A stretch of DNA of 64,000 bases from Streptomyces sp. ISL-98. GTDB taxonomy: Bacteria > Actinomycetota > Actinomycetes > Streptomycetales > Streptomycetaceae. The DNA lies in NCBI RefSeq assembly GCF_018614055.1, contig NZ_JAGGPB010000056.1, positions 25,051 through 89,050 on the forward strand, written 5' to 3'. The notes under the pieces were generated by a model that worked only from the letters and a program-made list of their open reading frames with translations, had not been told where the DNA came from and searched no databases. Positions 33,617-42,909 of this stretch are shown piece after piece. The position numbers were made by a program, and so were the translations under genes. The stretch's first letter is position 1, and every line of letters starts with the position of its first letter.

Positions 33617-33841
33617 TCAGACGCCGGCGACCGTGGCGGTGGCGATGCCCGCGACCGGGGCGGTGTTGAGGCCGGTGACGCCCTCGACGGTGCTGACGGC
33701 CGAGGCGGCCAGGGCGCCGGCGCCGGCGATGCCGTCAAGCGCGGAGGTGGAGTTGGCGACAACGCCGCCGAGGAGACCGCCGGACACGTTGTCCAGGTCG
33801 TTGTCGGAGATTTCCTGGGTCGCAACCTGGGAGAAGTTCAT
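33617..33841 (-). CDS. Double-glycine bacteriocin-like precursor, cysteine-free
   Basis: 74 aa. The leader MNFSQVATQEISDNDLDNV ends at SGG (residues 20-22), a classic C39 cleavage site. The predicted mature peptide of about 52 residues is rich in Ala, Gly, Val, Ser and Thr and almost uncharged, with LLGG and GAGALAASA segments, and has no Cys. Lanthionines are therefore impossible. No LanM, radical SAM or other maturase is nearby, so an unmodified secreted peptide or class IIb-like bacteriocin is likely. ATG 33841 follows AAGGGAAAC. Confidence 0.82.
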   Translation of the reverse strand: MNFSQVATQEISDNDLDNVSGGLLGGVVANSTSALDGIAGAGALAASAVSTVEGVTGLNTAPVAGIATATVAGV

Positions 33842-34573
33842 GATGCGAGTTTCCCTTCGCGTGGATATTTCGAAATAACTGCGTCCGAGCCAGCTGGATA
33901 GCCGCAGTGCGAAGGATCAAAGCACGTAAGCGCGTTGGGCAGCCAATCCGACTGCGGCTGATCCGGGCACAACCCGTCAGGTAATTACCCCGGCGTGCAC
34001 GTCCGTCCATGAATTGGTGGCAGCTTCTTCACGAGATCACCCAACGCGATTGCCGAGCACCGGGCACTCCCCTGACGCCGAATGGGACATTCCCGCTCAG
34101 ACGGGCTGAGGCGCAGGTCAGAGCAGTTGAAGTATTGGGAGACGGTGTGCCGCCTGCGTATTCGATGTGCAGATTCGCTGGCGTAACACGGCAATTACTG
34201 AACCACTTGACCCCCGTGAAGGAAAAAACATCGCCGCCTGGGTCATCAGCGACATGGGTAGGAAACCGGTCATGAGCGGCAGTCAGCCGCCAACGAGGGC
34301 CATAAGGGGCGCACACGCCAGGCGTACGCACGCCCGGAAGGCCTGCGAACTGTTCGCGCGGGGCCACCCGGCGCATCCCCCGGACGCTCGCCAGGTACCA
34401 CCGGGAGGGCACCGCGACGCCCCCTTACGACGGGGTGGCCGCATGTGCGCCACGATCAACGACCCGGACCGGCTGCCGAGGGGCTGCTGACCAGCCATTG
34501 ACCGGAATGGGCGGTTGGGCGTACACATATGACGTAAAAGGCAGATAAAGGCTTCTATCGGAGGCATCCTGTC
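33842..34573. other. 732-bp intergenic region without a recognisable gene
   Basis: The first 150 bp are AT-richer than their surroundings and should hold the promoter of the leftward precursor gene. The remainder has short open frames on both strands but no conserved protein features, and no RNA fold was recognised. The right end holds the promoter of the SPW gene. Confidence 0.5.
34498..34527 (+). promoter_or_regulatory. Candidate housekeeping promoter of the SPW-repeat gene
   Basis: TTGACC (34498-34503) and TACACA (34522-34527) are separated by 18 bp. The start codon is 47 bp beyond the -10, with GGAGG in front of it. Confidence 0.45.
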
Positions 34574-35068
34574 ATGACCACTCACCCCACCCCCAGCATT
34601 GAGCAGCACCCAGACCTGGCCGAAATGCGCTCGCGGTTCGAGCGGGCGACCAGCACTCCCCGCGCCCAGGCGATCGAGTCGCTGGCCCTGCTCACGGGTC
34701 TGTACCTCGCGGTCTCGCCGTGGATCGTCGGGTTCGACGGCCTCACCACCCTGGCCGTGTGCAACCTGGTCACCGGTATCGCGTACGCCCTGTGCATGGG
34801 CGGGTTCGGCTCGGCATACGAGCGGACCCACGCCATGGCCTGGGCCGCCTGCGCCATCGGCGCATGGACGATCGTCGCCCCGTGGGTCGTGGCAGGCAGC
34901 GTCGACACCACCAGCACCATCGTCAGCAACGTCATCGTCGGTGCCGTGGCACTGCTCCTCGGCCTGGCCATGACGGCGGTAAACAGCAGGTTGACCGATC
35001 GGACGCGCACGGGAGCACGCCTGCGCGGCCGCGGCCGCCGGTCCCCGGACGTCGAAGCCATGAGCTGA
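34574..35068 (+). CDS. SPW-repeat membrane protein
   Basis: 164 aa with four predicted membrane helices arranged as two repeats. Each carries the SPW signature: LAVSPWIVGF (about 45-54) and the variant IVAPWVVAG (about 98-106). The C-terminal tail is Arg-rich. Members of this actinobacterial family are usually uncharacterised membrane proteins. GGAGG lies about 9 nt before ATG, and a strong hairpin follows the gene. Confidence 0.8.
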   Translation: MTTHPTPSIEQHPDLAEMRSRFERATSTPRAQAIESLALLTGLYLAVSPWIVGFDGLTTLAVCNLVTGIAYALCMGGFGSAYERTHAMAWAACAIGAWTIVAPWVVAGSVDTTSTIVSNVIVGAVALLLGLAMTAVNSRLTDRTRTGARLRGRGRRSPDVEAMS

Positions 35069-35078
35069 CAGTCCCAGC

Positions 35079-35113
35079 TCCGGGCCCCGGCCGGAACACG
35101 GCCGGGGCCCGGA
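35079..35113 (+). terminator. Stem-loop terminator after the SPW-repeat gene
   Basis: Fifteen-bp arms TCCGGGCCCCGGCCG (35079-35093) and the complement (35099-35113) enclose GAACA. It lies 10 bp after the stop codon. No U tract is present, which is usual in this group. Confidence 0.75.
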
Positions 35114-35198
35114 CACGGTCGGAGCGGGCCGGACACGGCCGGACACGGGCCGGAGTCCCGCCCAGGCGCATATAGCCACCAATCGATAGAATTCGAGC

Positions 35199-37559
35199 AT
35201 GGGAGAGCGGCCTGTCGCGCCGGCTCCGCCCGAACTCGTACTCGAAACCGATACGGGCTCCACGGTGATGAGTCCGAGCCGGGATTATCACGTCGGGCGC
35301 GACCCTCTGAGTGACATCGTCATCGACGACGCCCGGGTTTCCTGGCACCACGCGGTGCTCCGGCCCGAGGCCGACCACTGGACGCTCGAAGACGAGCAGA
35401 GTACGAACGGCACCTACGCCGACGGCAGACGTATCCAGGAGTGGGGTGTCGGCCCCGGCAGCGTCATCCGGTTCGGCAGCGCCGCGGACGGGCCGCGCGC
35501 CGTGCTCGTGGGACATGACGAGCCGCCGCCCGCGCCCACCAGGGCACCGGAGCGCCCGTCCGGTGTCTCCATGCCGTCCGCGACCGGCACCTTCCGGCAG
35601 CCGACCACCGTACGGCCGCTGCCCGCCCGGACCGTACGCATCGGCCGCGGGGCCGACAACGACCTGGTCATCGACGACCTGGTCGTCTCACGCCGGCACG
35701 CCGAGCTACGGGCGCTTCCGGACGGTACGTACGAGATCGTCGACCTCGGCAGTCACAACGGCACCTTCCTCAACGGCCAGCCGATCACGAGCGCCCGCGT
35801 CACCCCCGGCGACATCGTCGGCATCGGCCACTCCGCGTTCTGCCTGGTCGGCGACACGCTGCAGGAGTACGTCGACACCGGCGAGATCTCGCTCGACGTC
35901 CAGGGTCTGGCGGTCACGGTGGACAAGGGCCGCAAGACCCTCCTCGACCACGTCTCCTTCCCCGTCGGCGAGAAAAGCCTGCTCGCCGTGGTGGGACCCA
36001 GCGGCGCGGGCAAGTCCACGCTCCTCAACGCGCTGACCGGTCTGCGCCCCGCCGACCAGGGCACGGTCCTCTACGACGGCCGTGACCTCTACCGCGACTA
36101 CGCGGAGCTGCGCCAGCGCATCGGCCTCGTACCGCAGGACGACATCCTGCACTCCCAGCTGACCGTGCGCCGCGCCCTCGGATACGCCGCCGAACTGCGC
36201 TTCCCCCAGGACACCGCGAAAGCCGAACGGCAGGCCAGGGTCACCGAGGTCATCCGCGAGCTCGGTCTCGAACAGCGGGCCGGCCAGCCGATCCACAGCC
36301 TCTCGGGCGGCCAGCGCAAGCGGGTCAGCGTGGCCCTGGAACTGATGACGAAGCCGTCGCTCCTCTTCCTCGACGAACCGACCTCCGGACTCGACCCCGG
36401 CATGGACCGCTCCGTCATGCACATGCTCCGCGGCCTCGCCGACGACGGGCGTACGGTCATCGTGGTCACGCACAGTGTGCTCAGCCTGGACGTGTGCGAC
36501 CGGCTGCTGATGCTCGCCCCCGGCGGCCGCATCGCCTACTACGGCCCGCCTGAGGACGCTCTCGCCTTCTTCGGCTTCGAGCAGTGGCCCGAGGCGTTCG
36601 AGGCCTTCGAGAACGACCAGGAGCGGGACTGGGCGGGCCTCTATCACGGGTCCCCCTTCCACCAGCAGTACATCGCGAACTCCACGGCCCAGCCGCGCCT
36701 GTCCCAGGCCTCGGCGCCCGAGACCGTACCGCCCCCGCCGAAGACCCGGAGCTGGGGGGCGCAGCTGAGGACGCTGGTGCGGCGGTACGCGGCCGCGCTG
36801 AGCGCCGACCGGACCTTCCTGGCCGTCATGATCGCGCTGCCGTTCGTCATGGGCGGGATGACCCGTGCGCTGGCCGGCGGCGAGCTGGACAAGGACTCCG
36901 CGATGAGCGCCCTGCTCGTCCTGTGTGTGGGCGGGGTGTTCACGGGGGCCGCCAACGCGGTGCGCGAACTGGTCAAGGAACGGGTGATCTACCAGCGGGA
37001 ACGCGCCGTCGGGCTGTCCAGATCGGCGTACCTGATGTCCAAGGTCGTGGTGCTGGGCACCGTCACGGTGCTCCAGGCCGTCGTACTGACCCTGGTCGGC
37101 CTGATCGGCGTGGATCTGAACGCCCCGGGCGACGAAGGAGTGCTCCTGCCGCCACTGATCGAAATCACTGTGGCCGTGGCGCTGTTGGCGTTCACGGCGA
37201 TGATGCTCGGCCTCCTCGTGTCCGCACTGGTGCGCAAGGAGGAGGTCACCATGCCGCTCCTTGTCCTCATCGCGATCGCGCAGGTCGTGTTCTGCGGGGC
37301 GCTGCTCAAGGTGCACGGGGTGATCGGTCTGGAGCAGCTGGCCTGGCTGATGCCGGCCCGGTGGGCGCTGGGTGGGATGGCGGGGACCATCGACCTCGCC
37401 CGTATCGTCCCCGGCGACCTGTCGTCGGATCCCCTCTTCGAGCACTCCGCATCGGTGTGGCTGCTCAACATGGGCATGCTGGTCGCCCTCTCGGTCGTCT
37501 TCGGCTACGCCGTCGCGAAGCTGCTGCGCAGGCATGAGCCCGCCATCATGCGGAAGTAG
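35199..37559 (+). CDS. FHA-FHA-ABC transporter (Rv1747-like)
   Basis: 786 aa. Two FHA domains lie at about 30-90 (VGRDPLSD, SWHH, STNGTYADG) and 145-205 (IGRGADND, SRRH, SHNGTFLNG), both with the phosphothreonine-binding Gly-Arg, Ser, His and Asn-Gly residues. An ATPase follows (GPSGAGKST, LSGGQRKRVSVALE, LLFLDEPTSGLDP) and then an ABC-2 membrane domain with six helices (about 530-775). FHA domains dock phosphorylated partners, so activity is probably kinase-controlled. The next two genes encode a Thr-repeat protein and a Ser/Thr kinase in the same operon. Confidence 0.9.
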   Translation: MGERPVAPAPPELVLETDTGSTVMSPSRDYHVGRDPLSDIVIDDARVSWHHAVLRPEADHWTLEDEQSTNGTYADGRRIQEWGVGPGSVIRFGSAADGPRAVLVGHDEPPPAPTRAPERPSGVSMPSATGTFRQPTTVRPLPARTVRIGRGADNDLVIDDLVVSRRHAELRALPDGTYEIVDLGSHNGTFLNGQPITSARVTPGDIVGIGHSAFCLVGDTLQEYVDTGEISLDVQGLAVTVDKGRKTLLDHVSFPVGEKSLLAVVGPSGAGKSTLLNALTGLRPADQGTVLYDGRDLYRDYAELRQRIGLVPQDDILHSQLTVRRALGYAAELRFPQDTAKAERQARVTEVIRELGLEQRAGQPIHSLSGGQRKRVSVALELMTKPSLLFLDEPTSGLDPGMDRSVMHMLRGLADDGRTVIVVTHSVLSLDVCDRLLMLAPGGRIAYYGPPEDALAFFGFEQWPEAFEAFENDQERDWAGLYHGSPFHQQYIANSTAQPRLSQASAPETVPPPPKTRSWGAQLRTLVRRYAAALSADRTFLAVMIALPFVMGGMTRALAGGELDKDSAMSALLVLCVGGVFTGAANAVRELVKERVIYQRERAVGLSRSAYLMSKVVVLGTVTVLQAVVLTLVGLIGVDLNAPGDEGVLLPPLIEITVAVALLAFTAMMLGLLVSALVRKEEVTMPLLVLIAIAQVVFCGALLKVHGVIGLEQLAWLMPARWALGGMAGTIDLARIVPGDLSSDPLFEHSASVWLLNMGMLVALSVVFGYAVAKLLRRHEPAIMRK

Positions 37560-37570
37560 GAGCGGAATCC

Positions 37571-38758
37571 ATGGCCACGCCGGACTTCCCGGACTTCCGC
37601 CCGACACATGTCGTCCCCCAGGCCGGGATGCCCGCCTGGGAGTCGCCGGACGTCTCCCGCCCCACCGAACCGCTCGACCCGCTGCTGCCCGTCCAGCTGA
37701 TCGGCCGGCGCGGTGACTGGGGCGAGATCCTGTGCGCCAACGGCTGGTCGGCATGGGTCGACGCCCGCCTGCTCGTCTCCGTACCGCAGGGCCCACCGGG
37801 CGCCCATCAGCCACTCGCCCGCACGGCCGACCCGCGGCCACTGCTGGCCCGGGTCGAGGAGTCCCTGAGCCAGTACCGCCGTGCGGCGGAGGACCTGGCG
37901 AGCGGACGCACCGACGGCGAGAGCTTCCACCGCCGCACGCTGGGGCTGCGGGTGGGGGTGGTCGTCGACGGCGAATCGGTGTGGCTGTACGAAGCGGAGC
38001 ACGAGCGGTGGGTGTACTGCGACGGTACGCGGCTCAGCACATACGCAGCGTCGTCGGGCCCGGGCGAGGACACCCCACCGCCCAACGGCGGCCCGCCCGC
38101 TCCGGATCGGGCGCGGTCGGTGCCCCCGGAACCGACTCAGGTCGTCGCGGAAGAACCCGCGCGGACGACGGGCAGCCCGGAGCCGCCCCGGATGGCAGCA
38201 GCGCCGGAACCGACCCAGGTGGTCGCAGCAGAACAACCCGAAGCCGACACACCGCAACCGGCACAGACAGCACCACCGGAGCCGACACAAGTCGTCGCAG
38301 CGGAACCCCCCGGAACGGAGTCAGCAGAACCGGACCGCGCGGCAGGGCAGGAACCGACACCGCCCGTCGCCGCCCCAGCCCCCGCAACGGCCGCCCCAGA
38401 ACCTGCACACGCACCGGACCCCGAACCGACCCAGGTCGGCGCCGACACCTACACCCCCCGACCGGACTCACCGGAATCAGCTCACGCAGCCGAACCACAA
38501 CCCACGCAAATCGTCGCCACCGACGCGGACGGAACGAACGAACCGGGCCCCGGCCACCCACCAGCGCCGGATCCCGAGGCGGTCGCAGCCGAGCCCGCTG
38601 AAGACGACGTAACCGCCGCCGAGCCGACTCAAGTCGTCGACCCCGCCCGCCTCGCCGGGCGCCGCCCGGGCGACGGCGAGGCTACGCAGGTTGTGCGGCC
38701 GGGCGACGGTATCCGTGCCCCCGGGCCCCGCCCCCGCACCCGGCCGGGTGACGGGTGA
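37571..38758 (+). CDS. SH3-like protein with TQVV-repeat tail, candidate FHA-binding scaffold
   Basis: 395 aa. The N-terminal half (about 35-160) contains an SH3-like stretch, LLPVQLIGRRGDWGEILCANG, and a WLYEAEHERWVYCDG segment. From about residue 187 a Pro/Ala/Glu-rich disordered tail carries a repeated [EQ][PA]TQ[VI][VG] motif: seven good copies and one degenerate EPTPPV. Each Thr has Val, Ile or Gly at +2 or +3, as FHA ligands often do. It starts 11 bp after the FHA-ABC gene and its stop overlaps the kinase ATG by one base. The scaffold role is inferred from operon and motif. Confidence 0.7.
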   Translation: MATPDFPDFRPTHVVPQAGMPAWESPDVSRPTEPLDPLLPVQLIGRRGDWGEILCANGWSAWVDARLLVSVPQGPPGAHQPLARTADPRPLLARVEESLSQYRRAAEDLASGRTDGESFHRRTLGLRVGVVVDGESVWLYEAEHERWVYCDGTRLSTYAASSGPGEDTPPPNGGPPAPDRARSVPPEPTQVVAEEPARTTGSPEPPRMAAAPEPTQVVAAEQPEADTPQPAQTAPPEPTQVVAAEPPGTESAEPDRAAGQEPTPPVAAPAPATAAPEPAHAPDPEPTQVGADTYTPRPDSPESAHAAEPQPTQIVATDADGTNEPGPGHPPAPDPEAVAAEPAEDDVTAAEPTQVVDPARLAGRRPGDGEATQVVRPGDGIRAPGPRPRTRPGDG

Positions 38759-39774
38759 TGGCCCCCGGGCACCGCACGCCGCAGGACACGAGCCTGCCCG
38801 TCGGAAGGCCGTCCGACCTGCTCGGGAAGCAGATCGCGAGCTACGTCGTCGAGAGCGAGATCGGCCGCGGCGGCATGGCGGTCGTCTACCGTGCGAAGGA
38901 TCTGCGCCTTGACCGTACGGTCGCCCTGAAGCTCCTCGCGCCCGAGCTCGCCCGCAACGACACCTTCCGGCAGCGGTTCACCCACGAGTCGCGGGTGGCC
39001 GCGGCTATCGACCACCCGCACATCGTGCCGGTGTTCGAGGCCGGAGAGACCGACGGCATTCTCTACATCGCCATGCGGTACGTCGCCGGGCAGGACCTGC
39101 GGCACCTGCTCGACCGTCAGGGACCGCTGTCGATCGGGGCCGCGAGCCGTATCGCCGCGCAAGTGGCGTCCGCGCTCGACGCCGCCCACGACCACGACCT
39201 GGTGCACCGGGACGTCAAGCCGGGCAACATCCTCATCGCGGCGGGTACGGACAGCGACCACCCCGAGCACGTATATCTCACGGACTTCGGACTGACGAAG
39301 AAGTCGCTGTCCCTGACCGGGTTCACCACCGTCGGCCAGTTCGTCGGAACGCTCGACTACGTCGCGCCGGAGCAGATTTCCGGGCGCCCGGTGGACGGCA
39401 GGTGCGATGTCTACAGCCTCGCCTGCGTCGTCCACGAGACGATGGCCGGGACCCCGCCCTTCCAACGCGACGACGACATGGCTTTGCTGTGGGCCCATCA
39501 GTTCGACCCGCCGACGCCCCTGACGGAGCAGCGCCCCGACCTGCCGGCCGCCGTCGACGACGTCATGGCCAAGGCACTCGCCAAGAGCCCGGACGACCGG
39601 TACGACTCCTGCCTGCAATTCGTGACCGCGCTCCGTGCGGCGGCCGCAGGGATCGGTCCCGCACACCATCCGCCGACCCGGGTGGACATGCGGGCCGGTG
39701 GGTGGCCCGCGGCCGAACCACCGCCCGCGCCGCCCCATTGGGCCCTGCCGGTCTTCCCCGGCTTCGTACGGTAG
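38758..39774 (+). CDS. Hanks-type Ser/Thr protein kinase
   Basis: 338 aa from ATG 38758. The kinase subdomains are complete: GRGGMAVVY, VALKLL, HRDVKPGN, TDFGLTK and GTLDYVAPE. The C-terminal 45 residues are Pro-rich. No transmembrane helix or PASTA domain is present, so it is a soluble kinase, unlike PknB. The TGATG overlap with the repeat protein implies coupled translation. The best substrate candidate in sight is the TQVV repeat tail encoded immediately upstream, which would then bind the FHA domains of the transporter. Confidence 0.9.
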   Translation: MAPGHRTPQDTSLPVGRPSDLLGKQIASYVVESEIGRGGMAVVYRAKDLRLDRTVALKLLAPELARNDTFRQRFTHESRVAAAIDHPHIVPVFEAGETDGILYIAMRYVAGQDLRHLLDRQGPLSIGAASRIAAQVASALDAAHDHDLVHRDVKPGNILIAAGTDSDHPEHVYLTDFGLTKKSLSLTGFTTVGQFVGTLDYVAPEQISGRPVDGRCDVYSLACVVHETMAGTPPFQRDDDMALLWAHQFDPPTPLTEQRPDLPAAVDDVMAKALAKSPDDRYDSCLQFVTALRAAAAGIGPAHHPPTRVDMRAGGWPAAEPPPAPPHWALPVFPGFVR

Positions 39775-39777
39775 GAG

Positions 39778-39805
39778 GCCGGAGAGGCCTCAGGAGGTCT
39801 CCGGC
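39778..39805. terminator. Candidate bidirectional terminator between convergent genes
   Basis: GCCGGAGA (39778-39785) and TCTCCGGC (39798-39805) can pair around a 12-nt loop that itself contains short complementary runs. It sits in the 15-bp gap between the kinase and streptophobe stops and extends into the latter. Confidence 0.4.
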
Positions 39806-41073
39806 TCGATCTCTCCGCGCCGGTGGACCCGCGAGGCGAGCAGGCTGCCGAGGAAGCCGGCGACCAGCCCCCAGAGGACCGCGATGCCGAGCGCCGTCCA
39901 CAGGCGCGGCCGCAGCGACACTTCTCCGGCGAGGGCGCCGTCGATGTCTCCGATGCCCAGCAGTGACAGGCCGTAGTGGGCGGACAGCCGGGCGACCAGG
40001 CAGATGGTCAGCACGGTGAGGGTGAGCGCCACCGTCATGTGTACGGCGTGCTGCCAGGCACGCATCCGGCGGGGCGAGCGGGCCGCCATCAGGAACGCGG
40101 CGGCAAGCAGCAGGACGGCGGCGACAACCACCAGCCACCAGACCCGCCCGTCGTGGTCGGCGAGCGTGCTGACATTGAGGGTGGAGATGTCCGGCGTACG
40201 GAGTACGGAGTCGAGCGCCTTCGGCATCGGCAGCCCGAAGGGGCCTTCCACCTTGCCTTCCCAGGAAGCGCCCAGACCCAGCGTCAGGGCCAGCCAGGTG
40301 AGGTTCGGCAGCCCGAGGAGGATCACGGCGAACGTCTCGGCGGCGTGGCCGCGCGTCGCCGCGACGACGAGTCCGATGACCAGGCCCAGTACGACGTATG
40401 TGAGCAGCAGTACCACCATGGCGAAGGCTGCCGGGCGCACCGATTCCTGGAAGCGCAGCAGTTGGGCGGGGAGCGGGGCCTTGCGTGACACGAGGAGGGC
40501 CAGGATGAGGACGCCGGCCAGCCACAGCAGCCCGAAGACGAGGGTGATGGCGATGTCGGCCTCGAAACCGACCTTGGGCGAGGCGTCCAGTACGTCGTCG
40601 ATGAGGCCGCCGGTCGGGTCCTCGACCGGGATCCTGAAACTGTAGCGGGCCAGGGCCGAAAGGGCGATGAGCACAATCACCCACAGCACCGCCAACCGGG
40701 CGGCCCAGCCGAGCAGTTCGCGGGTTCCGGCGACGGCTCGGTGCCGCAGTGGCCGCAGGAAGCCGGCGGCGATCACGAGGGCTCCGGCAAGGGTCACGGA
40801 GAGTGGAATGACTGTGAGGTCCGCGCTCGTCTCGGCGATCGCTCCGGCGTCTCCGGAGAATCCGACGGAGCCGCCGGCCGCCATCACGACGACGGCCGCG
40901 AGGACGCGCGGGAACGCACCGCCGGGAAGGCCGGTCGCGCCCGCGGCCCACAGGCCGAGTGCGGCGACGACGGCCATGGCCGCCAGCCCGGCGAGCACCG
41001 CCACGGCGGCGTCGCCCCAGCCGTGCGTGGCGCGCGTCGTACCGCTCCGGTCGTTGGTTTGCTGCTGGCTCAC
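39790..41073 (-). CDS. Streptophobe family membrane protein
   Basis: 427 aa from GTG 41073, very hydrophobic, with about eleven predicted membrane helices and short loops. It matches the composition and length of the streptophobe family found next to FHA/kinase and DUF6777 genes in Streptomyces. No transporter motif or catalytic residue is visible. It is divergent from the DUF6777-like gene across a 144-bp shared promoter region. Function unknown. Confidence 0.8.
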   Translation of the reverse strand: MSQQQTNDRSGTTRATHGWGDAAVAVLAGLAAMAVVAALGLWAAGATGLPGGAFPRVLAAVVVMAAGGSVGFSGDAGAIAETSADLTVIPLSVTLAGALVIAAGFLRPLRHRAVAGTRELLGWAARLAVLWVIVLIALSALARYSFRIPVEDPTGGLIDDVLDASPKVGFEADIAITLVFGLLWLAGVLILALLVSRKAPLPAQLLRFQESVRPAAFAMVVLLLTYVVLGLVIGLVVAATRGHAAETFAVILLGLPNLTWLALTLGLGASWEGKVEGPFGLPMPKALDSVLRTPDISTLNVSTLADHDGRVWWLVVVAAVLLLAAAFLMAARSPRRMRAWQHAVHMTVALTLTVLTICLVARLSAHYGLSLLGIGDIDGALAGEVSLRPRLWTALGIAVLWGLVAGFLGSLLASRVHRRGEIEPETS

Positions 41074-41217
41074 GCTGCCACGCTAAGCAGGGGTTCGGGC
41101 AGTCCGCCCGCTGGGAGGGCCGACCGCGTCCGCTTGCGAGCCGTACGGGTACGAGGCACACAATAAGCACGTCATGCCAGAAATTGGGACTAATTCCTAC
41201 GTTGGGAAGCAGAGCCC

Positions 41218-42513
41218 GTGAGTGACCAACAGCCTTCGTCCGGACGCCCCACAGGACCTCCGTCGGGCCCCCTCTCGGGCCCCTCGAAGCCAGGTCCGAC
41301 GCCCCCGCCCGAGACTCCTTCCGGCCCTGGGGCCGGACCGCCGAGCGGCGGAGGCCCGAGCGGCGGAGGCCCGGGCGGTGGTGGCGCGGGAGGAGGCGGA
41401 GGCGCGGGCGGTCCTGGTGGCGGCCCCGGTGAGGGCGCCGGTCGCCCGTGGTGGCGCTCGGTGCCCCGGGTGGCGACGATCGCCACCGCGATCGTGGCGG
41501 CAGTGGTCCTGACCATCGTGCTGACTCGCCCGGACGGCGGATCGGGCGAGGACGGCGAAGTCTTCCTGCAGGCAGCGGGCTCGTCCGGGCCGGATCCGTA
41601 CACGGAATCGACGGCGCGCAAGGCCGACTCCCCCGCGACGTCACCGACCGCGCTGCCGAGCCCGACGGACACCCGGCCCAACGCCACCCGGGGGGTGGAC
41701 GGATCGGCCCCCGGTCTGTACGGCGGGACCCGCAAGATCTCCAGCTGCGATGTCGAGAAGCAGATCAGCGCGCTGACGGCGGATCCGCCCAAGAACAAGG
41801 CGTTCGCGTCCGTACTGAAGATCCAGCCGTCCGGCGTCCCCGAGCACTTGCGGTCACTGACGCCCGTTCAGCTGCGGATGGACACCCGGGTCACCAACCA
41901 TGGGTACCAGAACGGAGCGCCCACCAGATATCAGGCGGTGCTCCAGGCCGGCACGGCGGTCCTTGTCGACGACCACGGAGTGCCGCGGGTGCGCTGCGCC
42001 TGCGGCAACCCGCTGCTTCCGCCGGTCGCCGTGCAGGGCACGCCCCGGCCCAAGGGTGACTCGTGGCCCACGTACCGGCCCTCGAACGTCGTGGCGGTGA
42101 CGCCCACGGTCCAGGTGGTGAAGGTGTTTGTCATCTTCGACCCGGAGAGCAAGGAGTGGTTCCACCGGGACGCGGGCGACACGGGCCACAAGGACAAGAA
42201 GACCTCGCCGCCGGTGACCGAACCGTCGCCCTCCCCGGACGCGTCCCCGCCGTCCCCGGACGAGCTGTCCCCGTCGTCCTGCCCGCCGGAGGCCGGCGAG
42301 GGGGAGACCCCCGCGGACAGCCCCTGCCCCCCGGCCTCCAAGTCGCCGTCCCCGAAGACCCCGACCACCTCGAAGCCGCCGACGTCCGAGCCGCCGGCAT
42401 CCGAGACGGTTCCGGAGCCCCCGGCGCCGGATTCCCCGGTACAGCCGGAGTCGCCGCCCGGCTCACCGGCACCGGCGAACGGCGGGAACTCCGGCTCGCC
42501 CGCGTCCCCATGA
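41218..42513 (+). CDS. DUF6777-like membrane-anchored protein with Gly/Pro-rich tails
   Basis: 431 aa from GTG 41218. A 75-residue Gly/Pro/Ser-rich cytoplasmic segment precedes one transmembrane helix (about 83-104). The extracellular domain begins EVFLQAAGSSGPDPYT and contains KISSCDVEKQIS and VPRVRCACGNPLLPP, with Cys residues that may form disulphides. About 120 residues of Pro/Ser-rich linker follow, which would span the wall. The globular part matches DUF6777 as I recall it. It is divergent from the streptophobe gene and may work with it. Function unknown. Confidence 0.7.
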   Translation: MSDQQPSSGRPTGPPSGPLSGPSKPGPTPPPETPSGPGAGPPSGGGPSGGGPGGGGAGGGGGAGGPGGGPGEGAGRPWWRSVPRVATIATAIVAAVVLTIVLTRPDGGSGEDGEVFLQAAGSSGPDPYTESTARKADSPATSPTALPSPTDTRPNATRGVDGSAPGLYGGTRKISSCDVEKQISALTADPPKNKAFASVLKIQPSGVPEHLRSLTPVQLRMDTRVTNHGYQNGAPTRYQAVLQAGTAVLVDDHGVPRVRCACGNPLLPPVAVQGTPRPKGDSWPTYRPSNVVAVTPTVQVVKVFVIFDPESKEWFHRDAGDTGHKDKKTSPPVTEPSPSPDASPPSPDELSPSSCPPEAGEGETPADSPCPPASKSPSPKTPTTSKPPTSEPPASETVPEPPAPDSPVQPESPPGSPAPANGGNSGSPASP

Positions 42514-42533
42514 CAGTGTCGTGACGTGGGGCG

Positions 42534-42878
42534 TCACCGGGTGAGGAATGCGACCGCGGTGCACACCCCGGTCACCGCGCCGACGGCCACGACGGCCGTC
42601 GTCACGCATCGCTTCCTGAGCCGTCGGTAGCGACGGGTGTATTCGCCTCGCAGTGCGGTGGCCCGGGCCGAGATCCGTACGAGCATCGCCTGCGAGGCGG
42701 CCAACCGCTCGGCCATATAGACACGTTCCACGTCCTCGCGCTGCGCGGTCGTCAGCCACGGCAACTGGTCGGTGAAGCAGCCGGCGCGGCGGCGGGCGTC
42801 TTCGAGCTCGGCGTTCCAGAGGAGATAGCCCTCCAGCTGAGCCAGGCCGCGCGCGCTGTCCGTCTCCTCGGGCTCCAC
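42534..42878 (-). CDS. Small single-helix membrane protein downstream of ctaD
   Basis: 114 aa from GTG 42878, with AAGGAG 5 nt upstream. A hydrophilic helical domain (LAQLEGYLLWNAELEDARRR; LTTAQREDVERVYMAERLA) ends in one C-terminal transmembrane helix (about 92-111). It lies 31 bp after the ctaD-like stop in the same orientation, so it is probably co-transcribed with it. It has no recognised family. An accessory role for the alternative oxidase is possible but unsupported. Confidence 0.6.
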   Translation of the reverse strand: MEPEETDSARGLAQLEGYLLWNAELEDARRRAGCFTDQLPWLTTAQREDVERVYMAERLAASQAMLVRISARATALRGEYTRRYRRLRKRCVTTAVVAVGAVTGVCTAVAFLTR

Positions 42879-42909
42879 GCACTCTCCTTCCTGCAGGGCG
42901 ACGCCCTCG

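Noticed and set aside
33617..33841. Lanthipeptide precursor
   Set aside because: The leader looks lanthipeptide-like, but the core has no cysteine and no lanthionine synthetase is nearby.
34009..34490. Short frames in the 33.8-34.6 kb gap
   Set aside because: None has a ribosome site or family features, and frames on both strands compete. Left as non-coding.
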